This document shows positions 34,132-42,261 of a stretch of 64,000 bases of DNA, one piece after another (positions within the stretch are counted from its first letter, which is position 1; the number at the start of each line of letters is the position of its first letter). The stretch is from positions 1 to 64,000 of the forward strand of contig CAZRPU010000001.1 of assembly GCA_964602055.1 (NCBI GenBank), in the 5' to 3' direction. Below the pieces are notes generated by a model. The model searched no databases. It saw only the letters and a program-made list of their open reading frames with translations, and was not told the DNA's origin. Made by a program: the position numbers and the translations under genes. Source of the DNA: JACPLA01 sp964602055 (GTDB lineage: Bacteria > Bacteroidota > Ignavibacteria > UBA10030).

Positions 34132-35685
34132 TTGCGCGTGAACCCAAGAGCCGCAAATACCGCCCGTGCTGGTACGCCGTCCGTGTCCCCCAAGGATAAG
34201 GAAGCTGCAAAGCAATGCCTGGTTCTTGCCGACAAGTTCCTGAAGGAATCGGATTTCGAAAGGGCGCGCGCCGAAGTGGGAAAAGCCCAAAAGCTCGATC
34301 CTACAAATCCGTATGCATATGCATTCCTCGACAGGATAGCATACTTCGAAGAACAGCGGAAGAAAGCTGAACCGCCGCCGCCCCCTGTCGAGAAACCTGC
34401 AGAGGCGCCTCCAGCAGAAAAACCGGCTCCGCAACCTGCGCCTGCTCCACCGGCCGCAACGTCACCGCCGAAACCGGCGCCTCCGGCACCGCCCAAAGTT
34501 GTTCCGCCCCCGGCGCCAAAACCAACGCCACCTCCACCTGCGCCCGCTGCGCCAAAAACAACTCCGCCTCCGGCTCCCCCTCCGGTGAAAGCTCCTGCTC
34601 CAAAGCCCCCGGCACCGCCGGAGCAACCGTTGGAGCGTAAGGAGCCGTCAGCACCGCCGCCGCCCAAGGAGCAGCCGAAGGCCCCGCCTCCGAAAGCGAA
34701 ACCGGAAAACGTTATCGCTGCGGCCCGTCCCGTTATTGCGGATGTCCTGGCTACACGGGCGAAATCGGGGGAAGTCAAATCGTCGTCCGCGTCAACAACG
34801 CCCGCAATCGCCGAGGTTCTTCAACAGGTGTCCGAGGCCGCTCACCATTCGCCGAACGCACCAAAGGGCGAAATCGATGTGAAGCTCGACGAAATGCGCC
34901 GGCAGATTGAAATGCTGACGAAAGCGCTCGACCAGGAACGAAAAGTCCGCGAAGAAATGAACCAGCATCAGCTGAAAGGAGCAATCAAACAGCTTCGAAC
35001 AGCGATGGAGAAGGCCTGGATCAACGGAATGCCGAAACAACCCGAGTTGGACCAGCTTCATGATATGGCCGTTGCCCTTGGAGTCCCGGAAGACGTTGAA
35101 CAGACACTGAACAGGGAAGTCAAGCTCGATATGTATAGCAGCGCGGTGAAAGAGGTGGTGTCAAAACAAAAACTCCTGCGCAATTCATCGAGAACTCTCG
35201 AGTGGCTCCGAAAAGTGTACCAGGTGACCATTGATGAGTACCTCGAATACGAATCGAAATTTTTGATGGATCTCGTGGCGGACCAGTACAAGGGAACCAT
35301 CCTCTACGTCTCCTCCGATGAAAAAACTTCCAAGGAAATTGGACTTCGGCTCAAATCGGGAGGGTATGCAGTGGTCAATGCTTTGTCGCCCGAGAATGCA
35401 CTTGAGAAAATCGAGAAAATCAATCCCCATTACATTCTCTGTGATATGGAATTTTCGGCGGGGTCGTTGAGCGGAATCAAGTTCCTCCATGTCCTTCGGG
35501 CAAATTCCAAGTTCAATTACATTCCGTTCATCCTCATGTGCACGCCCGGCGAAGTGACGCAGTTGGAATCATCCGAATTGAAGCCTACGGAAGGATACGT
35601 GGTGAAGCCTATTGAAATGGAAAACCTTAATACGATCATGAACGACAAGTTGATGGCCTTCAGACAATATTTGTCTTCCATATGA
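34132..35685 (+). CDS. Pro/Ala-rich linker protein with a degenerate receiver domain
   Basis: The 517-residue product has three parts. Residues 20-75 look like a TPR-type helix pair (LVLADKFLKESDFERARAEVGKAQ then LDPTNPYAYAF). Residues 80-190 are almost pure Pro, Ala and Lys. Residues 250-385 are helical, and 387-515 are a receiver-like domain with D438 (ILCDME) and a KP lysine (VVKPIE, near 498), but the acidic pocket is only SSDE. Phosphorylation is therefore doubtful. The start is TTG at 34132 or GTG at 34138; no ATG is possible because a stop lies upstream. It is the first gene of the signalling run next to the pilus locus. A scaffold or adaptor role is inferred. Confidence 0.7.
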   Translation: MRVNPRAANTARAGTPSVSPKDKEAAKQCLVLADKFLKESDFERARAEVGKAQKLDPTNPYAYAFLDRIAYFEEQRKKAEPPPPPVEKPAEAPPAEKPAPQPAPAPPAATSPPKPAPPAPPKVVPPPAPKPTPPPPAPAAPKTTPPPAPPPVKAPAPKPPAPPEQPLERKEPSAPPPPKEQPKAPPPKAKPENVIAAARPVIADVLATRAKSGEVKSSSASTTPAIAEVLQQVSEAAHHSPNAPKGEIDVKLDEMRRQIEMLTKALDQERKVREEMNQHQLKGAIKQLRTAMEKAWINGMPKQPELDQLHDMAVALGVPEDVEQTLNREVKLDMYSSAVKEVVSKQKLLRNSSRTLEWLRKVYQVTIDEYLEYESKFLMDLVADQYKGTILYVSSDEKTSKEIGLRLKSGGYAVVNALSPENALEKIEKINPHYILCDMEFSAGSLSGIKFLHVLRANSKFNYIPFILMCTPGEVTQLESSELKPTEGYVVKPIEMENLNTIMNDKLMAFRQYLSSI

Positions 35686-35724
35686 TACATAGATGCATAT
35701 CATCGTTGAAGAAAGGATGTTGGT

Positions 35725-36099
35725 ATGAGTAAAGTGATCTTGTTGGCAGAAGATGACGAAGACAACAGAGATCTTGTTCAATTTGTTCTGATGAGGAGCA
35801 AGATGGATATTGAACTTGTCATCGCGGAAAACGGCGAAGAAGCTGTTCGCCTCGCCAAGGAGCGGATGCCCAACCTTATCCTCATGGACATGCAAATGCC
35901 CGTTATGGACGGTTGGACAGCCGTTCCTCTGCTCAAAGAAGATGAGGCTACAAGGGAAATCCCGGTCATTGCCTTTACTGCCCAGGCAAAACCGGAAGAT
36001 CGTGCAAGAACGCACGAAATCGGATGCGTTGAGCATTACACCAAACCAATGGACCCTGAGGAACTGCTGGCCCTCATTCAGAAATATCTGAATATGTAA
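35725..36099 (+). CDS. Single-domain response regulator (DivK/CheY-like)
   Basis: The 124-residue product is a full receiver with EDDED at the acidic pocket, phospho-acceptor D55 (LILMDMQMP), Thr at about 85 and K107 followed by Pro (YTKPMD). All functional residues are present. AAAGGATG lies before the ATG. It lies between the linker protein and the large hybrid kinase and is a likely phosphate carrier between them. Confidence 0.9.
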   Translation: MSKVILLAEDDEDNRDLVQFVLMRSKMDIELVIAENGEEAVRLAKERMPNLILMDMQMPVMDGWTAVPLLKEDEATREIPVIAFTAQAKPEDRARTHEIGCVEHYTKPMDPEELLALIQKYLNM

Positions 36100-36144
36100 G
36101 GCCGGGTAAGACACTTTTTAGGACTGCTCTCAAGGAACAAGCTT

Positions 36145-39018
36145 ATGTTCAAATCGAAACTCTACTGGAAGGTCTTTGCGAATTTCGCCCTTCTCTTGGT
36201 GATCCTGACAGCCATGACATTCTTGACGATCAACATCCTCTCAAGAGTGGAAATCAGCTACGCAGGCGCCGCAAGCGACGTCAAAGTCCTCGGGTATATC
36301 CAGCGCCTCACGATTATTCTCACGGACACTCCCGCGGCGGCGGACGCGTATGCTCTCACGGGATCAGAGGAATCACGAAGCCTGTATCAGTCATACTGGA
36401 AGGAAATCGACGGGCTCGTAGCATTCATTCAGAAAGACCTTACCGACACCCTGCTTGTGCAGAAACTGCATAATATCCGCGGCTACTATTTTGAGTGGAT
36501 GGCCGATGTTGGCGACAAGAAGATGCTTCTGGGGGAAAACCGGGAGATGAACCCGGAGTTCGAGAAGGAATTTGTTGCTCTCACCCGCATCGAAAAACAA
36601 AACGGTCAGCTTGAGCACGCGCTGAGTATGGTTCGGGAAATGAGACAACGCCTTGCGGGCAACCAAAGTCAAAGCATCGAGGCAGCAAAAATCCTGAGCG
36701 GAACAATCGGGAACTTCATCAGCCTTGTCAATATTCTCATAGCGGTCTTCGCTCTGGCCCTGGGTTTTGTGCTCACACGTTCCATTACCAACCCGGTCCG
36801 CCTGTTGAAAGAGGGGACGCAAAACATGATGGCCGGCAGGTTCGAGGAAATAGAGCTGAACCGTACCGATGAACTTGGGGAACTTGCGGCGGATTTCAAC
36901 AAAATGTCCGTCATGTTGGGAAACAACTATACGCGGCTCAACGCGTACTCAGAGCTTGTCACTGCACTCAACAGTCATGTCGACATACAGGATGTCGAAA
37001 TAAACAGCTTAAACCTCATTTGTCATCACTCGGGCTCGAATATCGGTGCGCTATATCTGCTCAACCTTCAGACCGACATGCTTGAACTCTCGGCAGGCTA
37101 TGCACTCCGGCAGAACAGTCAAAGCCGTCAGTACGCGCTTGGTGAGGGAATTCCCGGGCAGTGTGCAAAAGAGCTTCGCACCCTCGAAATCCTCGACCTC
37201 CCCGAGGAAGCCGGCTTCCACATCGACACGGGTTTGGTCGAGGTCGCTCCCAAATGTCTGCTGGCGGTTCCCATTCTGTTTCAGGAACGTCTGCTGGGAG
37301 TCCTGATTCTGGGTTCGATGCGGCCATTCGATGACCTCAAGAAGGAGATTATTCATAACTCCGTTCCTCAAATAGGGGTAGCGCTCACGAATGCGCGTAA
37401 CAACGAGGCGGCGCTCACGCTGTCTCGTGAAATAGCAATGAAGAATGAGGAGCTCAATAAGAAAAACAGCGAGCTCGAAAAAGCCTATCGCGTCAAATCA
37501 GACTTTCTGGCAAGCATGTCTCATGAGCTGAGGACACCGCTTAATTCTATTATCGGGTTCAGCTCGGTTCTTCTCGGTCCCACAGGCGATCCTTTGACTC
37601 CGGATCAGCGCATGGCATTGGAGAAAGTTCTCAAGAACGGGAAGCATCTGCTGCAGCTGATTAACGATATTCTCGACTTCTCCAAACTCGAAGCAGGCCG
37701 GATGACGGTCAATGTCGAGAGCGACGAAGTTCCCAATATTGTCGCCAATACGGTGATGACGGTTGAGATGCTCCTCAAGCAGAAGAATTTGACTCTCCGG
37801 CAGGAAATCGACCCGGATCTGCCGGTCATGAAGACCGACATTCTGAAAATCAAACAAATTATCGTGAACCTGCTCAGCAACGCCGTCAAGTTCACGGAAA
37901 AAGGAGAGATTCTTCTTTCTGTCAAGAAGGCTCAAAAAGGGATCGTCTCATTTGCAGTGAAAGATTCCGGAATTGGCATCGAAGAAAAGAATCTTCCCTT
38001 GGTATTCGAGGAATTCCAGCAAATCGACAGCAGCCATTCGAGGAAGTACAAGGGAACGGGATTGGGTCTTCCCATCTCTCGTCGCCTGGCGCGGATGCTC
38101 GGAGGCGACCTGAAAGTGCAGAGCATCTTTGGCCAGGGATCGACATTCACTTTCCTGGTCCCCGCAGAATACACGCCCGAGGCAGCCAAAGAAGGCGAAG
38201 CCCCTGCTCCCCTCAAAGCAGCGCCCTCAAGACGTCAGGAGGCGGCGCCTCTGAAGCAAGCCATTGCCCAATCAGTCGGTCCCGAAACGGGAACGAAAAT
38301 ACTATGCATCGATGACGATCCCGATGCCCTGGAAATCCTCCGCTCCTACCTGGTGCCGGAGGGTTACAATGTGTCCGTTGCCCTTTCAGGAGATGAAGGG
38401 ATCAAGCTGGTCAAGCAAATAAAGCCCGCCCTCATCACCCTTGATATCATGATGCCCCAGAAGGATGGCTGGCAAGTGCTGAGGGAACTGAAGAGAGATC
38501 CTCAGGCAAAAGACATACCGGTTATCATCCATTCCATGATCGATAACAAGCCGCTGGCCATGTCGTTAGGAGCGGTCGATGTCATGCCAAAGCCGGTCGA
38601 TTCCAAGCAGCTCATCCAGCGTGTACAATCAGCCGTCAAAACAAGCGATGAGTTTGTTCTGGTCGTTGACGACAATAAGGACTATGCAAACGCGCTGAAG
38701 CAGCTTCTTGAAGCCGAAGGATTCAAAACGACCGTCGCGCATAACGGAGAGGAAGCTCTCGAAGTCCTCAAAACGTCCACACCGGCAGTTATCTTTCTCG
38801 ATGTGGTCATGCCGGTCATGGATGGCTTCCAGGTGGTCCGGCGCCTTCAGGCAAACGACCTTTGGAAGAAAATTCCGGTCATTATTCTTTCAGGAAAAGA
38901 GCTCACCAACAGAGAACGAGACATGCTCCAGTCCTATATCAAGGATGTCATGAACAAGGAGGAGTTCTCCAAAGACGCTCTTGCCAGCACGATCAAACGT
39001 GCCTTGTCAACTGTATAA
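36145..39018 (+). CDS. Hybrid histidine kinase with HAMP, GAF and two receivers
   Basis: The 957-residue product has a membrane segment (about 11-33), an extracytoplasmic helical domain (34-189), a second segment (190-212), HAMP (about 213-262), GAF (about 268-415), and HisKA with H460 (SHELRTPL). These are followed by an ATPase with N579 (LLSNAVKF), DSGIG and GTGLGL, then two receivers. Receiver 1 has D767 and KP; receiver 2 has D886 but its lysine context reads NKEEF instead of KP, so its signalling may differ. It is the only kinase here with an external sensor and is the probable input of the pathway. The receiver-kinase gene follows 22 bases later. Confidence 0.92.
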   Translation: MFKSKLYWKVFANFALLLVILTAMTFLTINILSRVEISYAGAASDVKVLGYIQRLTIILTDTPAAADAYALTGSEESRSLYQSYWKEIDGLVAFIQKDLTDTLLVQKLHNIRGYYFEWMADVGDKKMLLGENREMNPEFEKEFVALTRIEKQNGQLEHALSMVREMRQRLAGNQSQSIEAAKILSGTIGNFISLVNILIAVFALALGFVLTRSITNPVRLLKEGTQNMMAGRFEEIELNRTDELGELAADFNKMSVMLGNNYTRLNAYSELVTALNSHVDIQDVEINSLNLICHHSGSNIGALYLLNLQTDMLELSAGYALRQNSQSRQYALGEGIPGQCAKELRTLEILDLPEEAGFHIDTGLVEVAPKCLLAVPILFQERLLGVLILGSMRPFDDLKKEIIHNSVPQIGVALTNARNNEAALTLSREIAMKNEELNKKNSELEKAYRVKSDFLASMSHELRTPLNSIIGFSSVLLGPTGDPLTPDQRMALEKVLKNGKHLLQLINDILDFSKLEAGRMTVNVESDEVPNIVANTVMTVEMLLKQKNLTLRQEIDPDLPVMKTDILKIKQIIVNLLSNAVKFTEKGEILLSVKKAQKGIVSFAVKDSGIGIEEKNLPLVFEEFQQIDSSHSRKYKGTGLGLPISRRLARMLGGDLKVQSIFGQGSTFTFLVPAEYTPEAAKEGEAPAPLKAAPSRRQEAAPLKQAIAQSVGPETGTKILCIDDDPDALEILRSYLVPEGYNVSVALSGDEGIKLVKQIKPALITLDIMMPQKDGWQVLRELKRDPQAKDIPVIIHSMIDNKPLAMSLGAVDVMPKPVDSKQLIQRVQSAVKTSDEFVLVVDDNKDYANALKQLLEAEGFKTTVAHNGEEALEVLKTSTPAVIFLDVVMPVMDGFQVVRRLQANDLWKKIPVIILSGKELTNRERDMLQSYIKDVMNKEEFSKDALASTIKRALSTV

Positions 39019-39040
39019 CTCCCAGAGAGCACACGACCCT

Positions 39041-40171
39041 ATGACCCAGCAGAAACTTGTAGATCCCGTCATCCTCGTTGTCGACGATACCGAAGACAAC
39101 CTGGATCTGCTCGAATTTGCCCTGAAGAGGAAGCCGGTGGAAATGCTTCGGGCAACGAGCGGCAAAGAATGCCTTGCTATTGCAAAAGAGAAACAACCCG
39201 ACGTGATTCTTCTCGATATACAAATGCCCGAAATGGATGGATTTGAGACGCTGAAGCACCTCAAAGCAAGTCCGACCACGTCGCGGATTCCCGTCATTTT
39301 CCTCACCGCCCAACGGAAGGATCCCGGAAGCATCGAAGCGGGACTCATGTTGGGAGCCGATGAGTATCTGACAAAACCCATCGACACGGATGAGCTTCTC
39401 GTTCGCACGAAGACCCTTGTCAAAATAAAGAGAATTGAGGCGGAGCTTGAGCGGACCAAGGCAGATTTCATGGCCATGCTTGTCCACGATCTGCGGAGCC
39501 CCCTGGCCGGAATTAAGGATGTCATCGAATTCATCAGAGAGCTGGAAAAATCCAAGGAGTCGCTGACGGCTGACCATTTTACTCTTCTTTCTGCGTCACA
39601 GGAGTCGGCCGAGCGCATGCTTCAACTGATTAATAATCTCCTCGATATTTCAAAATTTGAAGCGGGCAAGATCACCTTGCACAGGGAAAACGTTTCAATT
39701 TCACAGGTGATCGACCGGGCGGTCAAACAGGTGGATTTCCAATTTCGCCAAAAAAACATCTCGCTCCATGTCGATGTCAAAGATGATGTTAAGACAGCTA
39801 TGATCGATTCCGGCAAGATTGGTCAGGTGATCATGAACCTGCTCAGCAATGCCCTGAAGTTCACGCCGAATGGCGGACATGTCAAGATCGATGCCGAAAA
39901 CGCAGAAGCAAAAATCGAAGGACTCGGCGAGAAACAAAAAGTCGTGAACATTACCATCAAGGATACGGGCATGGGAATCCCGCCTGAGGAATTGACGACG
40001 ATCTTTGAACGGTATAAACAGGCGTCAACGGCAAAACGCATTCGACAAAAAGGAACCGGTCTTGGCCTTGCTATCTGCAAGCTCATCGTTGAAGCGCACG
40101 GAGGCACCATCGGCGTTTCGAGCGAGCCGGGAAAATCTACCACATTTCGTTTCACATTACCCATCGCATAA
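39041..40171 (+). CDS. Receiver-histidine kinase (catalytically complete)
   Basis: The 376-residue product runs receiver (D59, K112 with KP), HisKA with H149 (LVHDLRSPLAG) and ATPase with N270 (LLSNALKF), DTGMG and GTGLGLAI. All catalytic residues are intact. It has no membrane segment. The start at 39041 follows the hybrid kinase stop by 22 bases; an upstream in-frame ATG at 38981 lies inside that gene. It should receive phosphate on its receiver and respond with its kinase half, passing the signal down the run. Confidence 0.9.
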   Translation: MTQQKLVDPVILVVDDTEDNLDLLEFALKRKPVEMLRATSGKECLAIAKEKQPDVILLDIQMPEMDGFETLKHLKASPTTSRIPVIFLTAQRKDPGSIEAGLMLGADEYLTKPIDTDELLVRTKTLVKIKRIEAELERTKADFMAMLVHDLRSPLAGIKDVIEFIRELEKSKESLTADHFTLLSASQESAERMLQLINNLLDISKFEAGKITLHRENVSISQVIDRAVKQVDFQFRQKNISLHVDVKDDVKTAMIDSGKIGQVIMNLLSNALKFTPNGGHVKIDAENAEAKIEGLGEKQKVVNITIKDTGMGIPPEELTTIFERYKQASTAKRIRQKGTGLGLAICKLIVEAHGGTIGVSSEPGKSTTFRFTLPIA

Positions 40172-40195
40172 ATCATGTCTCATGAGGAAAAATCC

Positions 40196-41284
40196 ATGGT
40201 CGGGAAAGTCCTGGTAGTAGATGACGAAGATACGCTGCGGCTGACGATAAAAACACGGCTCACTGCCGGAGGTTTCGAAACGGACGCAGCCGTAGATGGG
40301 GAAGAGGCAATCGAAAAGCTCAAACAAACCCCCTTCGATGTTGTCCTGCTCGATATCAACATGCCGAGAATGGACGGCATCACGGCGCTGGGGATGATTA
40401 CCGAGCTGCGCCCGAATACCGACGTGATCATGTTGACGGGATTTGCGGACTTCTCCACGGCCATCGAATGCCTCAAGAAGGGAGCCAAAGACTATCTCGT
40501 CAAGCCGATCGATACCACTGAGCTCATTACGCGCATGCGATCACTCCTGCGCGCAAGGAATTCCGAAGCGGCCTTGACGACGCTGAAAAGGGAGCACGCA
40601 TCTTTCGTTTTTGATCGAGTCGTCGATCCAGCCTCGAAAATCCAGCTCGCGGCCGCCAAGATGATTGAAGGCGGATTCGGGAAGATCACGAAGGAACAGT
40701 CCGTCGTTCTGAAAGCGATCGATGAATTCTCTGCAATGATAGTCTCCGGCAGCGTGCAATCCCTCGATCCGGCTTTTCTCTCTCCCGGCGGAGGCGCTGA
40801 ACATCGGAAAGAGGTCTCTCTTGATACTATTCTGAACGGCGTGGAGGAATACGCCGCTGCGCTTGCGTCGGCCTCAAATGTGGAATGGGTTTCTGAACTC
40901 AAAGGGAAACTTCCCAAGATCGCGTGCGATGAATCGCTGTTGCGCGAAGCATTCCGCTCTGTGGTAACAGTTGCAGTAGGGCTTGCAGCAAAAAATGCAC
41001 GCGTAACAGTCAGCACGGAGAAAGAAACGGCCGACAACATGGTGACGCTGAATGTTGCTGTCGACAAGCTGGGTGAACGGGGAAAGAAGGTGGCTGATCA
41101 GCTTGCCAAGCCTCTCGATTCGATCGGAGGCCAGCTGCAAAAACTCGGCGGTGAAATGCTGCTGTTATATTTTGCTCAACGTACGCTCATGGCTCATGGT
41201 GGGAAAGTTGCCATCGGGACGGGTAAAAAGGAAACTGTCTTTGCTTGCACAGTAGCGAAAAAGGGGATTCAAGAACAGGTCTGA
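40196..41284 (+). CDS. Receiver fused to a degenerate kinase-like domain
   Basis: The 362-residue product begins with an intact receiver (D53, K103 with KP, Thr81). The rest follows the shape of a histidine kinase (a helical pair at about 130-185, then VSLDTILNGVEEYAA and LPKIACDESLLREAFRSVVTVAVGLA) but has no H-box, no N-box Asn and no G1 or G2 glycine motif. It appears to be a pseudokinase that keeps only the fold. The ATG at 40196 has GAGGAA at 9 bases and is preferred to the ATG at 40175. It is 24 bases after the receiver-kinase and 35 before the four-cysteine gene. Confidence 0.75.
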   Translation: MVGKVLVVDDEDTLRLTIKTRLTAGGFETDAAVDGEEAIEKLKQTPFDVVLLDINMPRMDGITALGMITELRPNTDVIMLTGFADFSTAIECLKKGAKDYLVKPIDTTELITRMRSLLRARNSEAALTTLKREHASFVFDRVVDPASKIQLAAAKMIEGGFGKITKEQSVVLKAIDEFSAMIVSGSVQSLDPAFLSPGGGAEHRKEVSLDTILNGVEEYAAALASASNVEWVSELKGKLPKIACDESLLREAFRSVVTVAVGLAAKNARVTVSTEKETADNMVTLNVAVDKLGERGKKVADQLAKPLDSIGGQLQKLGGEMLLLYFAQRTLMAHGGKVAIGTGKKETVFACTVAKKGIQEQV

Positions 41285-41319
41285 TCCGAGCATCCTCCCC
41301 TCTCGGACTGGAGTACTCT

Positions 41320-42063
41320 ATGGCGTCTGATCCAAATATCATCAAGTTGTTGTACCGGTTCAAATTCGAGAATGGTCCCGAGAAGGACTTCTCGGTCGAG
41401 CTTGCCGCCGATACAATGGCGCTTATTCTTGACGGCAATCTGAAGAGGCCGGAATGGACTAAGCTGAAGTATCACCAGTGCGAGAATTGCCCCCTCGGTG
41501 ACACCGAAGAGTATTGCCCGGTGGCAGTGAACCTTGCAAGCCTCGTAGAGTCCTTTCAAGACTCGATCTCGTTTGAGAAAACAAGCGTTACGGTGGAAAC
41601 AAAGGAAAGAACGTTTGTGAAGGACACCACACTGCAAAAAGGGCTTTCAGCTTTGATCGGGATCTATATGGTCACGAGCAACTGTCCGGTTATGGATCGG
41701 CTGAGGCCCATGGTTCGGTTTCACCTCCCGTTTGCTACTTCGAGAGAGACCATTTACCGCGCTGTGACAATGTACCTTCTCGCTCAGTTCTTTTTCATGA
41801 GACGCGGAGAGGAACCGGATTGGGAGCTGAAGAACCTCGCGGAAATTTACAAGGCTGTTTCGGTAGTCAACAAGGGAATTTCGAAACGCATCGCCAATGC
41901 TTCAAATAAAGACGCCAATGTCAATGCAGTGGTGATTCTCCATTCCGTTGGGGAATCCCTCCCGTACGTGATTGACAGCGGGCTCAACGATCTGGAACCT
42001 TTGTTTGCCGACTACCTTCGTCACCTGGAGGAATTGAAGGGGTTGTTAAAGCAAAATCAGTAA
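41320..42063 (+). CDS. Four-cysteine protein resembling the DUF6901 family
   Basis: The 247-residue product has CENCPLGDTEEYCP (C54, C57, C66) and a later NCP (C122), a spacing suited to an iron-sulphur or zinc site. The body is helical, with GLSALIGIYMVTSNCP and YRAVTMYLLAQFFF. I believe this corresponds to the family listed as DUF6901, but that label is from memory. There is no membrane segment or catalytic motif. The start at 41320 has GGAG upstream. It ends the signalling run, 199 bases before the pilus genes. Its role is unknown; a redox or metal input is possible. Confidence 0.6.
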   Translation: MASDPNIIKLLYRFKFENGPEKDFSVELAADTMALILDGNLKRPEWTKLKYHQCENCPLGDTEEYCPVAVNLASLVESFQDSISFEKTSVTVETKERTFVKDTTLQKGLSALIGIYMVTSNCPVMDRLRPMVRFHLPFATSRETIYRAVTMYLLAQFFFMRRGEEPDWELKNLAEIYKAVSVVNKGISKRIANASNKDANVNAVVILHSVGESLPYVIDSGLNDLEPLFADYLRHLEELKGLLKQNQ

Positions 42064-42081
42064 CGGGATTTCGCCCAGAGC

Positions 42082-42110
42082 TTGCGAGGCTGTGCGTGAA
42101 TTTCTATATT
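42082..42110 (+). promoter_or_regulatory. Promoter of the pilus/pseudopilus operon
   Basis: TTGCGA (42082-42087) and TATATT (42105-42110) are separated by 17 bases. Predicted transcription starts near 42117, about 145 bases before the PilC-like gene. Confidence 0.65.
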
Positions 42111-42116
42111 GAAGCT

Positions 42117-42261
42117 CGGATGTTCAGGCGCGAAACCTGATATGTGAGGCGAGTCACGTGAACCGGGTGACGAGAATCGTACCGTAAAGATCCTCGTTCT
42201 CGTGGAATTCGATGATGCGGCTATTGCTGGTGAAAATACTTCCCCAAGGAACAATTGAGTA
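42117..42261 (+). promoter_or_regulatory. Structured leader RNA upstream of the PilC-like gene
   Basis: The predicted 145-base leader folds by eye into three hairpins in a row: TCAGG/CCTGA (42124-42128, 42136-42140), GTCAC/GTGAC (42153-42157, 42167-42171) and ACGAGAA/TTCTCGT (42170-42176, 42197-42203). The second and third share two bases, so they may compete. It does not match the cyclic-di-GMP riboswitch consensus or any other known class I can recall. A regulatory leader is inferred only. Confidence 0.4.

Noticed and set aside
34104..34778. A 224-codon Gly/Ala-rich open frame on the minus strand
   Set aside because: It is the antisense of the Pro/Ala-rich linker; the codons for Pro and Ala read as Gly and Ala-like residues in reverse. 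No ribosome site.
42117..42261. A cyclic-di-GMP riboswitch before the PilC-like gene
   Set aside because: The conserved GGACGCAAAGCC-type core and tetraloop receptor are not present.
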